Source: Ruminococcus sp. (GTDB lineage: Bacteria; Bacillota; Clostridia; Oscillospirales; Acutalibacteraceae). From it: 60,839 bases of DNA. Made by a program: the position numbers and the translations under genes. The stretch is from contig JAFTHZ010000013.1 of NCBI GenBank assembly GCA_017457155.1, positions 1-60,839 of the forward strand. The letters run 5' to 3'. The notes beneath the pieces were generated by a model. That model searched no databases. It saw only the letters and a program-made list of their open reading frames with translations, and was not told the origin of the DNA. Positions 15,292 to 24,360 of this stretch are shown here, in pieces. Position 1 is the first letter of the stretch, and each line of letters begins with the position of its first letter.

Positions 15292-18200
15292 TCAGGAAAC
15301 AGTTATAACTTCAGCTAGTGTAATTCCATCAGTAATAATTGCTTCCCCATAATCAAAATAGTAATCCTCACCACCAAAAATCGTCATAAAGTCTATATCA
15401 AAGCCAATGCCTGTTTCTTCAGCAGACGACACAACAAATGAATATGTTACAAGGATTTTCTCGTTTTCAAAGTCAAAACCTGTGTATCCATCTGAAGCCA
15501 TAAAGATTATCGAATCATCAGAATCTTGATTCAACATAGCATCAGTAAGATTGGGACAGTGTACGTATGCGAACTCTACTGGATCCTCTAAGCCATTGTT
15601 AATAGGGTTAAGCACTGTGCTATCAAATCGGATGGTTCCCTGAACATTCTCGATTTTCTCATCAGCACTGAGAAGTACTGTATATGTAATAGTATCGCCA
15701 ACCTTTGTTGTATAGGTTTCTTCGCCACAAGAAATTACAGCCACATCCTTAGAATCGGTCGGATCCGTTGTATCTTCCGGATCAGTGGGCGATAGTCCGC
15801 CCTCATCATAGAAGACATACTCATTTATAGATATATCTACAGGAATAAAAGCTATCCATTTTTGAATAGCAGTAGCGTCCTTGACGTTCAAGACATCTGA
15901 AGAAATTACGTTGGCAGCAAATGTCTCGCGAGCAGAAAGCTCCACAAGACTTGCAATCGCCTTCTGAATGATAGTGGAATCCTTGACATTAACTTTGCCT
16001 GACATATCCGCATCACCCAAAAGCACCATATCAGGCTCGGGCTCTATAATTGATGGACCTGTTGTCGTTCCGGTTGACGTTTCAGGCGGAGTTTCTTGCC
16101 CACCATCTACTACCAGCACATACAGGCTGAAATGATCGGTAGTAAACACCATATATCCGTCTTCGTGCACAGCGTTCATATCTGTTAGGGTGTTATTCTC
16201 CTCAACTCGGTAAACTGTGGTGTTTTCATTGTCAGTCGGAATTTTTACGGTTACTCTACCATCGGGCTGAACAGTCTCTTCACCTTGAGTCAATGTTATG
16301 TCATATACTTTATTTACTGACTGATTTTCAAGTTCTTCATTAATCTTGCCGATCATGTCTGTATCTGTGATTTCTGCAATTTTAAGAACTACTTCGTCAT
16401 TAGTAGCAAATTCTACTGTTATGTCACTTGCTTCATCCGTAAGCTCTTTAATTGCTACAAATTTTATGCCGTTTTTGTTTGCAAAAGCTTCTGCACAGGA
16501 TGCTTCGTAGCCATAGATAATAATATTATTTAAATTATTAATATCATACCAAGGACCCTGGAATGCTGCTTCATCAATATTTGTGACACTCTTAGGAATT
16601 ATTACTGAAGAAAAACCCACGTTTACGAAAGCACTTCCTCTAACACCTGTGATTTCGTCAGGCACAGTATATTCCGTCGCTTCCGCTCCTGCAGGATAAC
16701 GCAAAATCTCGGATGTCTTTTTGTCAACTAGCACACCATCTATAGATATCAGCGCTTCATTATTCTCATTGACAACAAATTCTTTCAGGTTATTTAACCC
16801 AAATCCAAACACACCATAAGCGCGGAAATCAAATCCTGCACCCCACTCAGTCGAATAGTCCACATAACCATCTGACGGAGAAATGTATTGAGTGCTCGCG
16901 GGAATTGTAAGACTTACAAGGTAGCTACCTGCACGGATAAGTGCATTTTCTGCAATAACTCTTGTACCCTCCTTAATGGCATAGTTTTTAATTGTCTCAG
17001 CCGGATATGCGGAAGAAACCAAGACGGAATCAATATACAGGAAATCTCCATCCCAATTGCTCTCTTCATTGTAATAACCGGAAAAATCAAAAGCTTGAGA
17101 GCCGACTTCAATAACACTGTCAGATATCGAAACACTTTGTAGGATTTCACATCCAAAAAACGCCCTGTCACCTATGTGCCTTACGCTGTTAGGAATCGTG
17201 ATACCGTCGATATTGCAACCGCTCATCGCATACTCTGCAATAACCTTGGTACCCTCATTAACAGTATAATTACCTGATAAGCCCTTTTTGCTTGAGCCCT
17301 TAACTAACACAGCCCCAATATATAACACGCCATCCTTCCAATTGCTTTCATCATTATAAATAGCTGTATCATAGAAAGCCGACTGTCCAACCTTCTCTAT
17401 GCTATCAGGAATAGTAATGCTTGTAAGGCTTTCACAAGAATAAAATGCAGAATCACCTATGCTTGTTACACTCGAAGGAATAATAACGCTCTCAAGGCTT
17501 GAACAATTATAAAAACAGTTCTCACCTATTGATTTTACTCCCTCACCGATAGTAACACTCACAAGATTTTGAATTCCATCAAATCCTGTTAAGCTTTCAA
17601 CACTTCCCGGAATAATGATGTTCTGCAGATTTTGACAATCTGAAATAGCACCGCTTTCAATTGACGTAACACCTTCGGGGATAGTGTATGTCTCCCCGGC
17701 TTTATTTACCGGATATTTTATCAGTGTTGTCATATCCTTGCTAAAAAGCACTCCGTCAACAGATGTGTAGTTACTGTTATCTTTGTCAACAATGAAGCTT
17801 TCAAAACTGCCACAGTAATCAAAGGCATCTCCACATATACTTGCGACACTCGAAGGAATTGTAACACTCTCAAGGCTTGAACAGTCATAAAAACAGTAAC
17901 TACCTATTGATTTTACCCCCTCAAGAATTGTTACACTCAAAAGGGAGTCACATCCACTAATCCCGTACAAAGTTTCTACGCTTCCCGATACAGTCAGATT
18001 CTGAAGATTTCGGCAGTCGCCAAAAGCCCCGTCTACTATCTCTGTAACACCCTCAGGAATACTATATTTTGCGGCAGTTTTATTAGCCGGATATTTTATC
18101 AGTGTTGTCATATCTCTGCTGAAAAGCACTCCGTCAACGGAAGTGCAGATACTATTATCCTTTTCAACATTGATGCTCGCAAGGCTCGAGCATCCATCAA

Positions 18201-18954
18201 ACACAGAATCACCTATGCTCGTTACCCTCGATGGAATTGTAACACTCTCAAGGCTTGAACAATTTCTAAACGCATAATCTCCTATATGTGTGACACTTGA
18301 GGGAATTGTAACACTCTCAATACTACATCCTGCCATTGCATAATCCGCAATAACTTTAGTGCCGGCTTTAATCACATAATTACCATATATGTTTTTGACA
18401 TCATAATCCCCATAAATTGAATCAATCAATACAGGTCCTATGTATAATACTCCATTTTCCCAATTACTCTCATTGTTATAAATGGCGGTATTCTCAAAAG
18501 CTATATACTCAACTTTTTCTATACTATTAGGGATAGTAACACTCTCCAGGCTCTCGCAATCCCCAAACGCCCTATATCCTATGTAAGTTACTCCCTCTGG
18601 AATATAAATATTCTTTAGACTTGAACATTCTCTAAATGCATACTCCCCTATGCTTGTTACACTCGAAGGAATAGTAATGCTCTTAAGGCTTGAACAAGAA
18701 TAAAAAGCAGACTCCCCTATGAAAGCAACCGGATGCCCATCAATAGTATCGGGAATAGTACACTCGGTAACTTCGGCATCACAGCCAATGATAGTAACCT
18801 CACCATTGTAGATTTCATATTCCAGGCCCTCGTCTGTAGTTCCTATTACGGACTCAATCTCTGCAGATACTGACATCAAGGGCATGGCAGAGATCAACAT
18901 CAGCAGTGCCAAGATACACGATAAAACTCGGTTTAACATAGATTTTCTTTTCAT
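15292..18954 (-). CDS. giant secreted LRR_5 protein with dockerin and cohesin-like modules
   Basis: 1220 residues. A signal peptide (1-31) is followed by roughly 800 residues of BspA-type leucine-rich repeats (SLESVTIPSSVTSIGDSAF and variants) broken by non-repeat insertions. Next is a beta-rich linker domain (about 840-960) and a Thr/Pro linker. A type I dockerin (about 979-1052) has a normal first loop (DADMSGKVNVKD) and a degenerate second loop (NVISSDVLNVKD) lacking usual calcium ligands. A PTDPEDTTDPTD linker leads to a C-terminal cohesin-like module (about 1069-1220: VGDTITYTVLLSADEKIENV, GTIRFDSTVLN, ILVTYSFVV). It could dock to a scaffold and receive another dockerin. GGAG stands 9 bases before ATG. 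Confidence 0.88.
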   Translation of the reverse strand: MKRKSMLNRVLSCILALLMLISAMPLMSVSAEIESVIGTTDEGLEYEIYNGEVTIIGCDAEVTECTIPDTIDGHPVAFIGESAFYSCSSLKSITIPSSVTSIGEYAFRECSSLKNIYIPEGVTYIGYRAFGDCESLESVTIPNSIEKVEYIAFENTAIYNNESNWENGVLYIGPVLIDSIYGDYDVKNIYGNYVIKAGTKVIADYAMAGCSIESVTIPSSVTHIGDYAFRNCSSLESVTIPSRVTSIGDSVFDGCSSLASINVEKDNSICTSVDGVLFSRDMTTLIKYPANKTAAKYSIPEGVTEIVDGAFGDCRNLQNLTVSGSVETLYGISGCDSLLSVTILEGVKSIGSYCFYDCSSLESVTIPSSVASICGDAFDYCGSFESFIVDKDNSNYTSVDGVLFSKDMTTLIKYPVNKAGETYTIPEGVTSIESGAISDCQNLQNIIIPGSVESLTGFDGIQNLVSVTIGEGVKSIGENCFYNCSSLESVIIPSSVTSIGDSAFYSCESLTSITIPDSIEKVGQSAFYDTAIYNDESNWKDGVLYIGAVLVKGSSKKGLSGNYTVNEGTKVIAEYAMSGCNIDGITIPNSVRHIGDRAFFGCEILQSVSISDSVIEVGSQAFDFSGYYNEESNWDGDFLYIDSVLVSSAYPAETIKNYAIKEGTRVIAENALIRAGSYLVSLTIPASTQYISPSDGYVDYSTEWGAGFDFRAYGVFGFGLNNLKEFVVNENNEALISIDGVLVDKKTSEILRYPAGAEATEYTVPDEITGVRGSAFVNVGFSSVIIPKSVTNIDEAAFQGPWYDINNLNNIIIYGYEASCAEAFANKNGIKFVAIKELTDEASDITVEFATNDEVVLKIAEITDTDMIGKINEELENQSVNKVYDITLTQGEETVQPDGRVTVKIPTDNENTTVYRVEENNTLTDMNAVHEDGYMVFTTDHFSLYVLVVDGGQETPPETSTGTTTGPSIIEPEPDMVLLGDADMSGKVNVKDSTIIQKAIASLVELSARETFAANVISSDVLNVKDATAIQKWIAFIPVDISINEYVFYDEGGLSPTDPEDTTDPTDSKDVAVISCGEETYTTKVGDTITYTVLLSADEKIENVQGTIRFDSTVLNPINNGLEDPVEFAYVHCPNLTDAMLNQDSDDSIIFMASDGYTGFDFENEKILVTYSFVVSSAEETGIGFDIDFMTIFGGEDYYFDYGEAIITDGITLAEVITVS

Positions 18955-19051
18955 GAAAATACTCTCCTCATTTAAGTTTTGATATGATTTCTAACGCATT
19001 ATCGTACTTTCAAAAATCACCCCTCTGATTTTAGTAGTATATTCCAAGCAA

Positions 19052-19080
19052 ATTATACCGCCATAGTTAGTATATGTCAA
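19052..19080 (-). promoter_or_regulatory. promoter of the LRR-dockerin-cohesin gene
   Basis: Minus strand TTGACA (19075-19080), 17-base spacer, TATAAT (19052-19057), both perfect. A GGCGGTA half-site abuts the -10. Confidence 0.75.
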
Positions 19081-19085
19081 CAATA

Positions 19086-19131
19086 AGCGGTAATTTTATC
19101 AGTACATTTACCGCTGTGAGCAGTATATAAT
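19086..19131 (+). promoter_or_regulatory. XRE gene promoter region with AGCGGTAA inverted repeat
   Basis: AGCGGTAA (19086-19093) and TTACCGCT (19108-19115) are perfect inverted copies. A TATAAT at 19126-19131 lies 20 bases before the XRE start; the -35 is poor (TACATT). Together with the TACCGCC copy at the LRR promoter this looks like a shared control region. Confidence 0.6.
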
Positions 19132-19151
19132 GCTAATGTGAGGTGATGACT

Positions 19152-19460
19152 ATGACTGAAGATTTTATTCGCGAGCGCATTACAGCATTAAGGCTCAAAA
19201 AGGGTGTGTCCGAATATAGAATGAGCATGGATCTTGGGCACAGCAAAGGATATATCCAGAGCATCTCATCAGGCAGAGCATTACCATCTCTCCAGGAGCT
19301 CTTATACATCTGTGACTATTTCGGAATTACACCCCACGAATTTTTCAGTGAGGGCGAGGAAAACCCCATAATAATAACAAATATTATGAAAAAGCTCACT
19401 GCTATGAATGACGAGGACCTTAGTTTGGTTTTATCAATTGTCGATCGATTAAACAAATAA
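19152..19460 (+). CDS. XRE-family helix-turn-helix regulator
   Basis: 102 residues. An N-terminal HTH_3-like domain (IRERITALRLKKGVSEYRMSMDLGHSKGYIQSI) is followed by a short helical tail. The chosen ATG is 6 bases after GAGGTG; GTG and ATG codons slightly upstream are too close to that site. The gene is divergent from the 1220-residue LRR protein, with inverted-repeat half-sites in the shared promoter region, so it may control both itself and that gene. Confidence 0.82.
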   Translation: MTEDFIRERITALRLKKGVSEYRMSMDLGHSKGYIQSISSGRALPSLQELLYICDYFGITPHEFFSEGEENPIIITNIMKKLTAMNDEDLSLVLSIVDRLNK

Positions 19461-19483
19461 TATATACCGATAATTATGTACAA

Positions 19484-19517
19484 AGAAGGCAATTTGAGAA
19501 CGTTGCCTTCTTTTTTG
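19484..19517 (+). terminator. terminator of the XRE gene
   Basis: AGAAGGCAA (19484-19492) pairs with TTGCCTTCT (19503-19511), followed by six or more T. Confidence 0.85.
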
Positions 19518-19548
19518 TGGAAGATTTTCGCTGCATCACAACATATAC

Positions 19549-19591
19549 CACAATATCTTGTGATTTTATTTTTTGGACACAAAATATAGTG
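19549..19591 (+). promoter_or_regulatory. upstream pair of NrdR-box-like sites
   Basis: CACAATATCTTGTG (19549-19562) and CACAAAATATAGTG (19578-19591), spaced 29 bases start to start, match the A/T-centred CACwATATmTwGTG pattern bound by NrdR. They lie about 110-150 bases upstream of the main nrdD promoter. Confidence 0.6.
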
Positions 19592-19609
19592 GTTACAAGC
19601 TGAAACCGG

Positions 19610-19638
19610 CCCAAAACCCGATGAATGCTGGTTTTGGG
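19610..19638 (+). other. hairpin between the two NrdR-box pairs
   Basis: CCCAAAACC pairs with GGTTTTGGG around an 11-base loop. A T-run follows only about 15 bases later, so it is a weak terminator candidate or a structured leader. No riboswitch family was recognised. Confidence 0.35.
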
Positions 19639-19692
19639 GTGATATGATGGGATTTTTTAATTCTTAACGGAAACTAAAAATAACAATATTGT

Positions 19693-19744
19693 CACAATAT
19701 ATTGTGGTTTGTCTATTGACAAGCCACAATTTTTTGTGTATGAT
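19693..19744 (+). promoter_or_regulatory. nrdD promoter with paired NrdR boxes
   Basis: TTGACA (19716-19721), 17-base spacer, TATGAT (19739-19744). One box (CACAATATATTGTG, 19693-19706) lies just upstream of the -35, and a second (CACAATTTTTTGTG, 19725-19738) fills the spacer. Their 32-base spacing is about three helical turns, the usual NrdR arrangement for repression. Confidence 0.85.
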
Positions 19745-19787
19745 TGTGTAGCAACAATAAATTAAAGAACAAGAGGAGTGACTAGTA

Positions 19788-22175
19788 ATGTATAAAGTAA
19801 TTAAACGTGACGACAAAATAGTTGACTTCGATCTTGCAAAGATTTCAACCGCTATAAAGCAGGCATTTGAGGCTACAAAGAAGGACTATCACGACTCCGT
19901 GATCGACCTTCTGGCTCTGAAGGTAACCGCCGACTTTGCTCCCAAGGTTGTAGACAACAAGATCGCAGTTGAGGACATTCAGGATTCTGTTGAGGACGTG
20001 CTCATCCAGACAGGCTACGGTGACGTTGCCAAGGCATACATTCTCTACAGACGCCAGAGAGAAAAGCTCAGAAGAGTTAAATCCACCATCCTTGACTACA
20101 AGGAGATTGTTGACAACTACGTTAACATCAACGACTGGCGTGTAAAGGAGAACTCCACCGTAACATACTCAGTCGGCGGACTCATCCTCTCAAACTCCGG
20201 TGCTATCACAGCCAACTACTGGCTCAGTGAGGTTTATGATGACGAGATCGCTAACGCTCATCGTCGTGCAGACATTCACATCCACGACCTCTCCATGCTG
20301 ACAGGCTACTGTGCAGGTTGGTCACTGAAGCAGCTCATCCAGCAGGGTCTGGGCGGCATCACAGGCAAGGTTACATCCTCCCCTGCAAGTCACCTGGCAA
20401 CCCTCTGCAACCAGATGGTAAACTTCCTGGGAATTATGCAGAACGAGTGGGCAGGCGCACAGGCTTTCTCCTCCTTTGACACATATCTGGCTCCCTTCGT
20501 AAAGGTTGACAACCTGAGCTATGACCAGACAAAGAAGGCTCTGGAGAGCTTCATCTTCGGTGTTAACACTCCCTCCAGATGGGGCACACAAGCTCCTTTC
20601 TCCAACATTACCCTGGACTGGGTAGTTCCCCCCGATCTGGCTGAGCAGCCTGCTATCGTCGGCGGCAAGGAGATGGACTTCAAGTACAAAGACTGTAAAA
20701 AAGAGATGGACATGATCAACAAGGCATTCATCGAGATCATGATCGAAGGCGACGCCAACGGCAGAGGCTTCCAGTATCCCATCCCCACATATTCCATCAC
20801 AAGAGATTTCGACTGGTCCGACACAGAGAACAATCGTCTGCTCTTTGAGATGGCATCCAAGTACGGCACACCCTACTTCTCAAACTACATCAACTCCGAC
20901 ATGGAGCCCAACGATGTTCGTTCCATGTGCTGCAGACTCCGCCTTGACCTGAGAGAGCTGCGCAAGAAGTCCGGTGGTTTCTTCGGCTCAGGCGAGAGCA
21001 CAGGTTCTATCGGTGTTGTTACAATCAACATCCCCAGAATCGCTCACACCTCTCAGAATGAGGAAGAGTTCTTCAAGCAGCTGGATCACATGATGGACAT
21101 CTCTGCACGTTCTCTGAAAATCAAGAGAAATGTTATTACAAAGCTTATGGACGAGGGACTCTATCCCTATACAAGACATTACCTCGGCACATTCAACAAC
21201 CACTTCTCCACCATCGGTCTTGTTGGTATGAACGAGGCAGGTCTCAACGCAAAGTGGATCGGCAAGGATATGACTCACCCCGAGTGCCAGAACTTCTCTG
21301 AGAGAGTTCTCAACCACATGAGAGAGCGTCTGTCCGACTACCAGGAGCAGTACGGTGACCTGTACAACCTGGAGGCAACACCTGCAGAGTCCACAGCATT
21401 CCGTCTTGCTAAGCACGACCTGAAGTACTATCCCAACATCATCACAGCTAACCAGGAGAGCGGTGTTCCCTACTACACAAACAGCTCACACCTGCCCGTT
21501 GGCTACACAGAGGATATCTTCTCTGCACTTGACATCCAGGACAACCTGCAGACACTCTACACCTCAGGTACTGTATTCCATGCATTCCTGGGCGAGAAGC
21601 TGCCCACATGGCAGAGCGCTGCAAAGCTTGTACGCACCATCGCAGAGAACTACAAGCTGCCCTACTTCACACTTTCTCCCACATATTCCGTATGCAAAAA
21701 CCACGGATACATCAAGGGCGAAGAGTATGTATGCCCTGAGTGCGGTGAGAAGGCAGAGGTTTACAGCCGTATCACAGGATACTACCGTCCCGTACAGAAC
21801 TTCAATGACGGCAAGGCTCAGGAGTTCAAGGACAGAAAGGTATACAACATCGAGAACTCTGTACTGCGCAGAGACGGCGTATCTACCACAATCAGCACTG
21901 AGCAGCCTGAGGAGAACACCTGTGCACTCTCAGACGGTCTCTATCTATTCGCTACAAAGAGCTGCCCCAACTGCAAGGCTATGGCACAGCTTCTGGACAG
22001 AGCAGGAATCAGCTTTGAGAAGATCTACGTAGAGGACAACGAGGATCTGGCACGTACACTGGGTCTGCGTCAGGCTCCCACTCTGGTTGAGGTCAAGGGT
22101 GCAGAGATCGAGAAGTACGTCAACGTAGTTCCCATCAAAACCTACATCCAGCAGAAAACTCAGCAGACAGGCTGA
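19788..22175 (+). CDS. nrdD: anaerobic (class III) ribonucleoside-triphosphate reductase with C-terminal redoxin domain
   Basis: 795 residues. An N-terminal ATP-cone (1-90) gives allosteric control. The catalytic barrel contains MCCRLRLD, and near the end of the core are a Cys-rich metal site (CKNHGY ... CPECG) and the glycyl-radical region (RITGYYRPV). It makes dNTPs from NTPs without oxygen. After residue 715 there is an extra domain of about 80 residues with CPNC (726-729) and APTLV, a glutaredoxin/NrdH-like fold. A reductant fused to the enzyme suggests thiol rather than formate reduction, and trxB follows. GAGGAG stands before ATG. Confidence 0.93.
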   Translation: MYKVIKRDDKIVDFDLAKISTAIKQAFEATKKDYHDSVIDLLALKVTADFAPKVVDNKIAVEDIQDSVEDVLIQTGYGDVAKAYILYRRQREKLRRVKSTILDYKEIVDNYVNINDWRVKENSTVTYSVGGLILSNSGAITANYWLSEVYDDEIANAHRRADIHIHDLSMLTGYCAGWSLKQLIQQGLGGITGKVTSSPASHLATLCNQMVNFLGIMQNEWAGAQAFSSFDTYLAPFVKVDNLSYDQTKKALESFIFGVNTPSRWGTQAPFSNITLDWVVPPDLAEQPAIVGGKEMDFKYKDCKKEMDMINKAFIEIMIEGDANGRGFQYPIPTYSITRDFDWSDTENNRLLFEMASKYGTPYFSNYINSDMEPNDVRSMCCRLRLDLRELRKKSGGFFGSGESTGSIGVVTINIPRIAHTSQNEEEFFKQLDHMMDISARSLKIKRNVITKLMDEGLYPYTRHYLGTFNNHFSTIGLVGMNEAGLNAKWIGKDMTHPECQNFSERVLNHMRERLSDYQEQYGDLYNLEATPAESTAFRLAKHDLKYYPNIITANQESGVPYYTNSSHLPVGYTEDIFSALDIQDNLQTLYTSGTVFHAFLGEKLPTWQSAAKLVRTIAENYKLPYFTLSPTYSVCKNHGYIKGEEYVCPECGEKAEVYSRITGYYRPVQNFNDGKAQEFKDRKVYNIENSVLRRDGVSTTISTEQPEENTCALSDGLYLFATKSCPNCKAMAQLLDRAGISFEKIYVEDNEDLARTLGLRQAPTLVEVKGAEIEKYVNVVPIKTYIQQKTQQTG

Positions 22176-22196
22176 TAATCCCATCATATAATCAAC

Positions 22197-22232
22197 ACCG
22201 CAAAGCTTGTATAAAAACAGGCTTTGCGGTTT
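22197..22232 (+). terminator. hairpin after nrdD
   Basis: ACCGCAAAGC (22197-22206) pairs with GCTTTGCGGT (22221-22230). The following sequence is only moderately T-rich, so read-through into the trxB-like gene is possible. Confidence 0.6.
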
Positions 22233-22289
22233 AGACTTATAATGTAAAATTTCAAGACTTACACAATATGGTGTAAAGGAGCGTCAAAC

Positions 22290-23204
22290 GTGTACGATAT
22301 CATCATTATCGGCGGAGGTCCCGCAGGACTTACCGCTGCCACCTATGCCTCCCGCGCAGGCAAGTCTGCCCTTGTGCTGGAGAAGTCAGGCTTCGGCGGC
22401 CAAATTACCTACTCCCACAAAATCGAAAACTTCCCTGCTTTTGCATCCATCAGCGGCACAGAACTTGCCGACAAGATGGTAGATCAGGCAATAGAGCAGG
22501 GTGCTCAGGTAGAGCTGGAGGAAGCTCTGAAGATTGAAAAGAACTCCGACGGAGGCTTTACTGTTACCACAGACTTCAACAGCTACACCTGCAAGGCCGT
22601 AATCATCGCCACAGGTGCAAAGCACCGCACCCTGGGCGTACAGGGTGAAGAGGACTTTATCGGCAGCGGCATCTCATTCTGTGCAGTATGCGATGGTGCC
22701 TTCTACTCGGGCATGGAGGTAGCTGTCATCGGCGGTGGAAACTCCGCTCTCATCGAGGCATCACTGCTGGCAGAAACCTGCTCAAAGGTAACAATCGTTC
22801 AGAACCTCCCCCATCTGACAGGAGAGCAGAAGCTCATCGACGCGCTCCTTGCAAGAGACAATGTAGAGGTTATATACTCAACTGTTGTTGAGAGATTTGA
22901 GGGCAAGGGAGAGCTTGAGGCAGTTGTGCTGAAGAACACTACGGACGGAAGCAACCTCACACTAAATCCCAAGGGAGTTTTTGTTGCAATCGGACTGGCT
23001 CCCGACAATAAGGCTTTTGAGAATATGACCGATCTCGATAATTGGGGTTATATTTCTTCAGGAGAAGATTGTCTCACAAACACCGAGGGCATATATGTAG
23101 CCGGCGACTGTCGCACAAAACAGATCCGACAGATCACCACCGCCGCCGCAGACGGAGCAGTAGCCGCACTTGCAGCTTGCAGCTACATTGACAACTCAAG
23201 ATAA
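22290..23204 (+). CDS. thioredoxin reductase-like flavoprotein
   Basis: 304 residues of the TrxB fold: FAD-binding GGGPAGLTAA (8-17), ATGA, redox pair CAVC (131-134) and late GIYVAGDC. A GGGNSA motif is present in the pyridine-nucleotide domain, but the HRRxxxR motif that usually grips the NADPH 2'-phosphate is replaced by VQNLPHL. It may use NADH or reduced ferredoxin/flavin instead. The GTG start follows AAAGGAG. Placed after nrdD with its redoxin domain, it is a likely electron donor to that domain. Confidence 0.85.
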   Translation: MYDIIIIGGGPAGLTAATYASRAGKSALVLEKSGFGGQITYSHKIENFPAFASISGTELADKMVDQAIEQGAQVELEEALKIEKNSDGGFTVTTDFNSYTCKAVIIATGAKHRTLGVQGEEDFIGSGISFCAVCDGAFYSGMEVAVIGGGNSALIEASLLAETCSKVTIVQNLPHLTGEQKLIDALLARDNVEVIYSTVVERFEGKGELEAVVLKNTTDGSNLTLNPKGVFVAIGLAPDNKAFENMTDLDNWGYISSGEDCLTNTEGIYVAGDCRTKQIRQITTAAADGAVAALAACSYIDNSR

Positions 23205-23241
23205 AAGCAGGGACACCCTGCATAATACATAGGAGGAAACT

Positions 23242-24342
23242 ATGAACAACAACCATTCTCTTGTGAGAAAAAAGGGATTCTGTCTGGGTTGGTTCAGTAC
23301 ATACAGAGCACAGCTCTTTGGTATTGCCACCGTAATGGTAGTCCTCTTTCATTCTTACATAAGCATCGCCAATCTTCTCCCCAATACCCCTGTTCTGGCA
23401 CAGATCCTGTCTACCGCTCGCTCCCACTGCAACAAGGGTGTTGAGATGTTCCTGTTCATGTCAGGCATCGGTCTCTACTACTCTCTGAGCGGTAACCCTT
23501 CACTGAAGAACTACTACAGGAACAGAGCCGTCAGAATACTCCCTGCGGTTATGACCGTATCCCTGATATGGTTTGCCATGAACAATCCCGACGGAGTCGC
23601 AAGTTACCTGAAGAACGCTTTCTTCATTTCCTTCTTCACTGACGGAACTCGCATTTTCTGGTACTTCATTCTCATTATCATTCTGTATGCTGTGTATCCT
23701 CTGATCTACAAGCTTTATGATAAAACAGGGGCAATGGGATATATCACCTCCATCATCGTTGTTATTGCACTGAACATGATGTTCATGGAGCTTGACCCCA
23801 TCCACTACGGCAACATCGAGATTGCCATAACCCGCATCCCCGTATTCCTCACAGGTGCATGGCTCGGTAAACACGTGAAGAACGGCACCACAATCTCTTA
23901 TCTGTGGGTTCTCCTTGCAGCAGTACTCACCGTTGCAATATTCATTTTCTACTATAAGATGCCCCTGCCCGAGGCCAATTACCTGTATGTATACCGTTAT
24001 GTAGGCGGATTCTACGGATTATCCCTCCTCTTCCTGTGGACAGCACTCATGAGCAAAACCACTCTGGGTTTCGTTGGCACATTCTTCGTATGGATCGGAG
24101 CTTATTCTATGGAAATCTATCTTGTGCACGAGAAAGTCTCTGCACTGATGAGCTCAAAATTCCACACAAACGACCCCAGCATGGTTGTATATTACACCGC
24201 AATCTTCTTCATCGCTCTTATGTATGCAATGGCACTCAAAGCCTTCTGCTCAAGCCTTGAGAAAAACCTGTTCCTCAAGAACGCAAAGAAGCCCCAGCCT
24301 GCTGAAAGGACGCTTCAGGAGAAGGAAACCGTCAACAAATAA
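23242..24342 (+). CDS. membrane acyltransferase (acyltransferase_3/OafA-like)
   Basis: 366 residues with about ten transmembrane segments. The start resembles acyltransferase_3 proteins: a hydrophobic first helix (IATVMVVLFHSYISI) carrying the conserved His, then NKGVEMFLFMSGIGLYYS, matching the VxxFFxxSGF-type motif. Such enzymes acylate surface polysaccharides or envelope glycans. AGGAGG lies before ATG. It follows the trxB-like gene by 37 bases, but no functional link is apparent. The C-terminal 30 residues are cytosolic and charged. Confidence 0.82.
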   Translation: MNNNHSLVRKKGFCLGWFSTYRAQLFGIATVMVVLFHSYISIANLLPNTPVLAQILSTARSHCNKGVEMFLFMSGIGLYYSLSGNPSLKNYYRNRAVRILPAVMTVSLIWFAMNNPDGVASYLKNAFFISFFTDGTRIFWYFILIIILYAVYPLIYKLYDKTGAMGYITSIIVVIALNMMFMELDPIHYGNIEIAITRIPVFLTGAWLGKHVKNGTTISYLWVLLAAVLTVAIFIFYYKMPLPEANYLYVYRYVGGFYGLSLLFLWTALMSKTTLGFVGTFFVWIGAYSMEIYLVHEKVSALMSSKFHTNDPSMVVYYTAIFFIALMYAMALKAFCSSLEKNLFLKNAKKPQPAERTLQEKETVNK

Positions 24343-24360
24343 CAACATCTGAAACAACAA

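Noticed and set aside
16888-17171. ORFs on both strands inside the LRR gene
   Set aside because: Shadows of the LRR frame without ribosome-binding sites.
15292-18954. Repeated DNA blocks within the LRR gene as tandem or mobile repeats
   Set aside because: They follow the amino acid repeat period of LRR_5 units and diverge at the DNA level; no independent element is implied.
19595-19665. Possible riboswitch or leader upstream of nrdD
   Set aside because: There is a clear hairpin but none of the conserved cores of cobalamin or other known riboswitches, so it is listed only as a hairpin.
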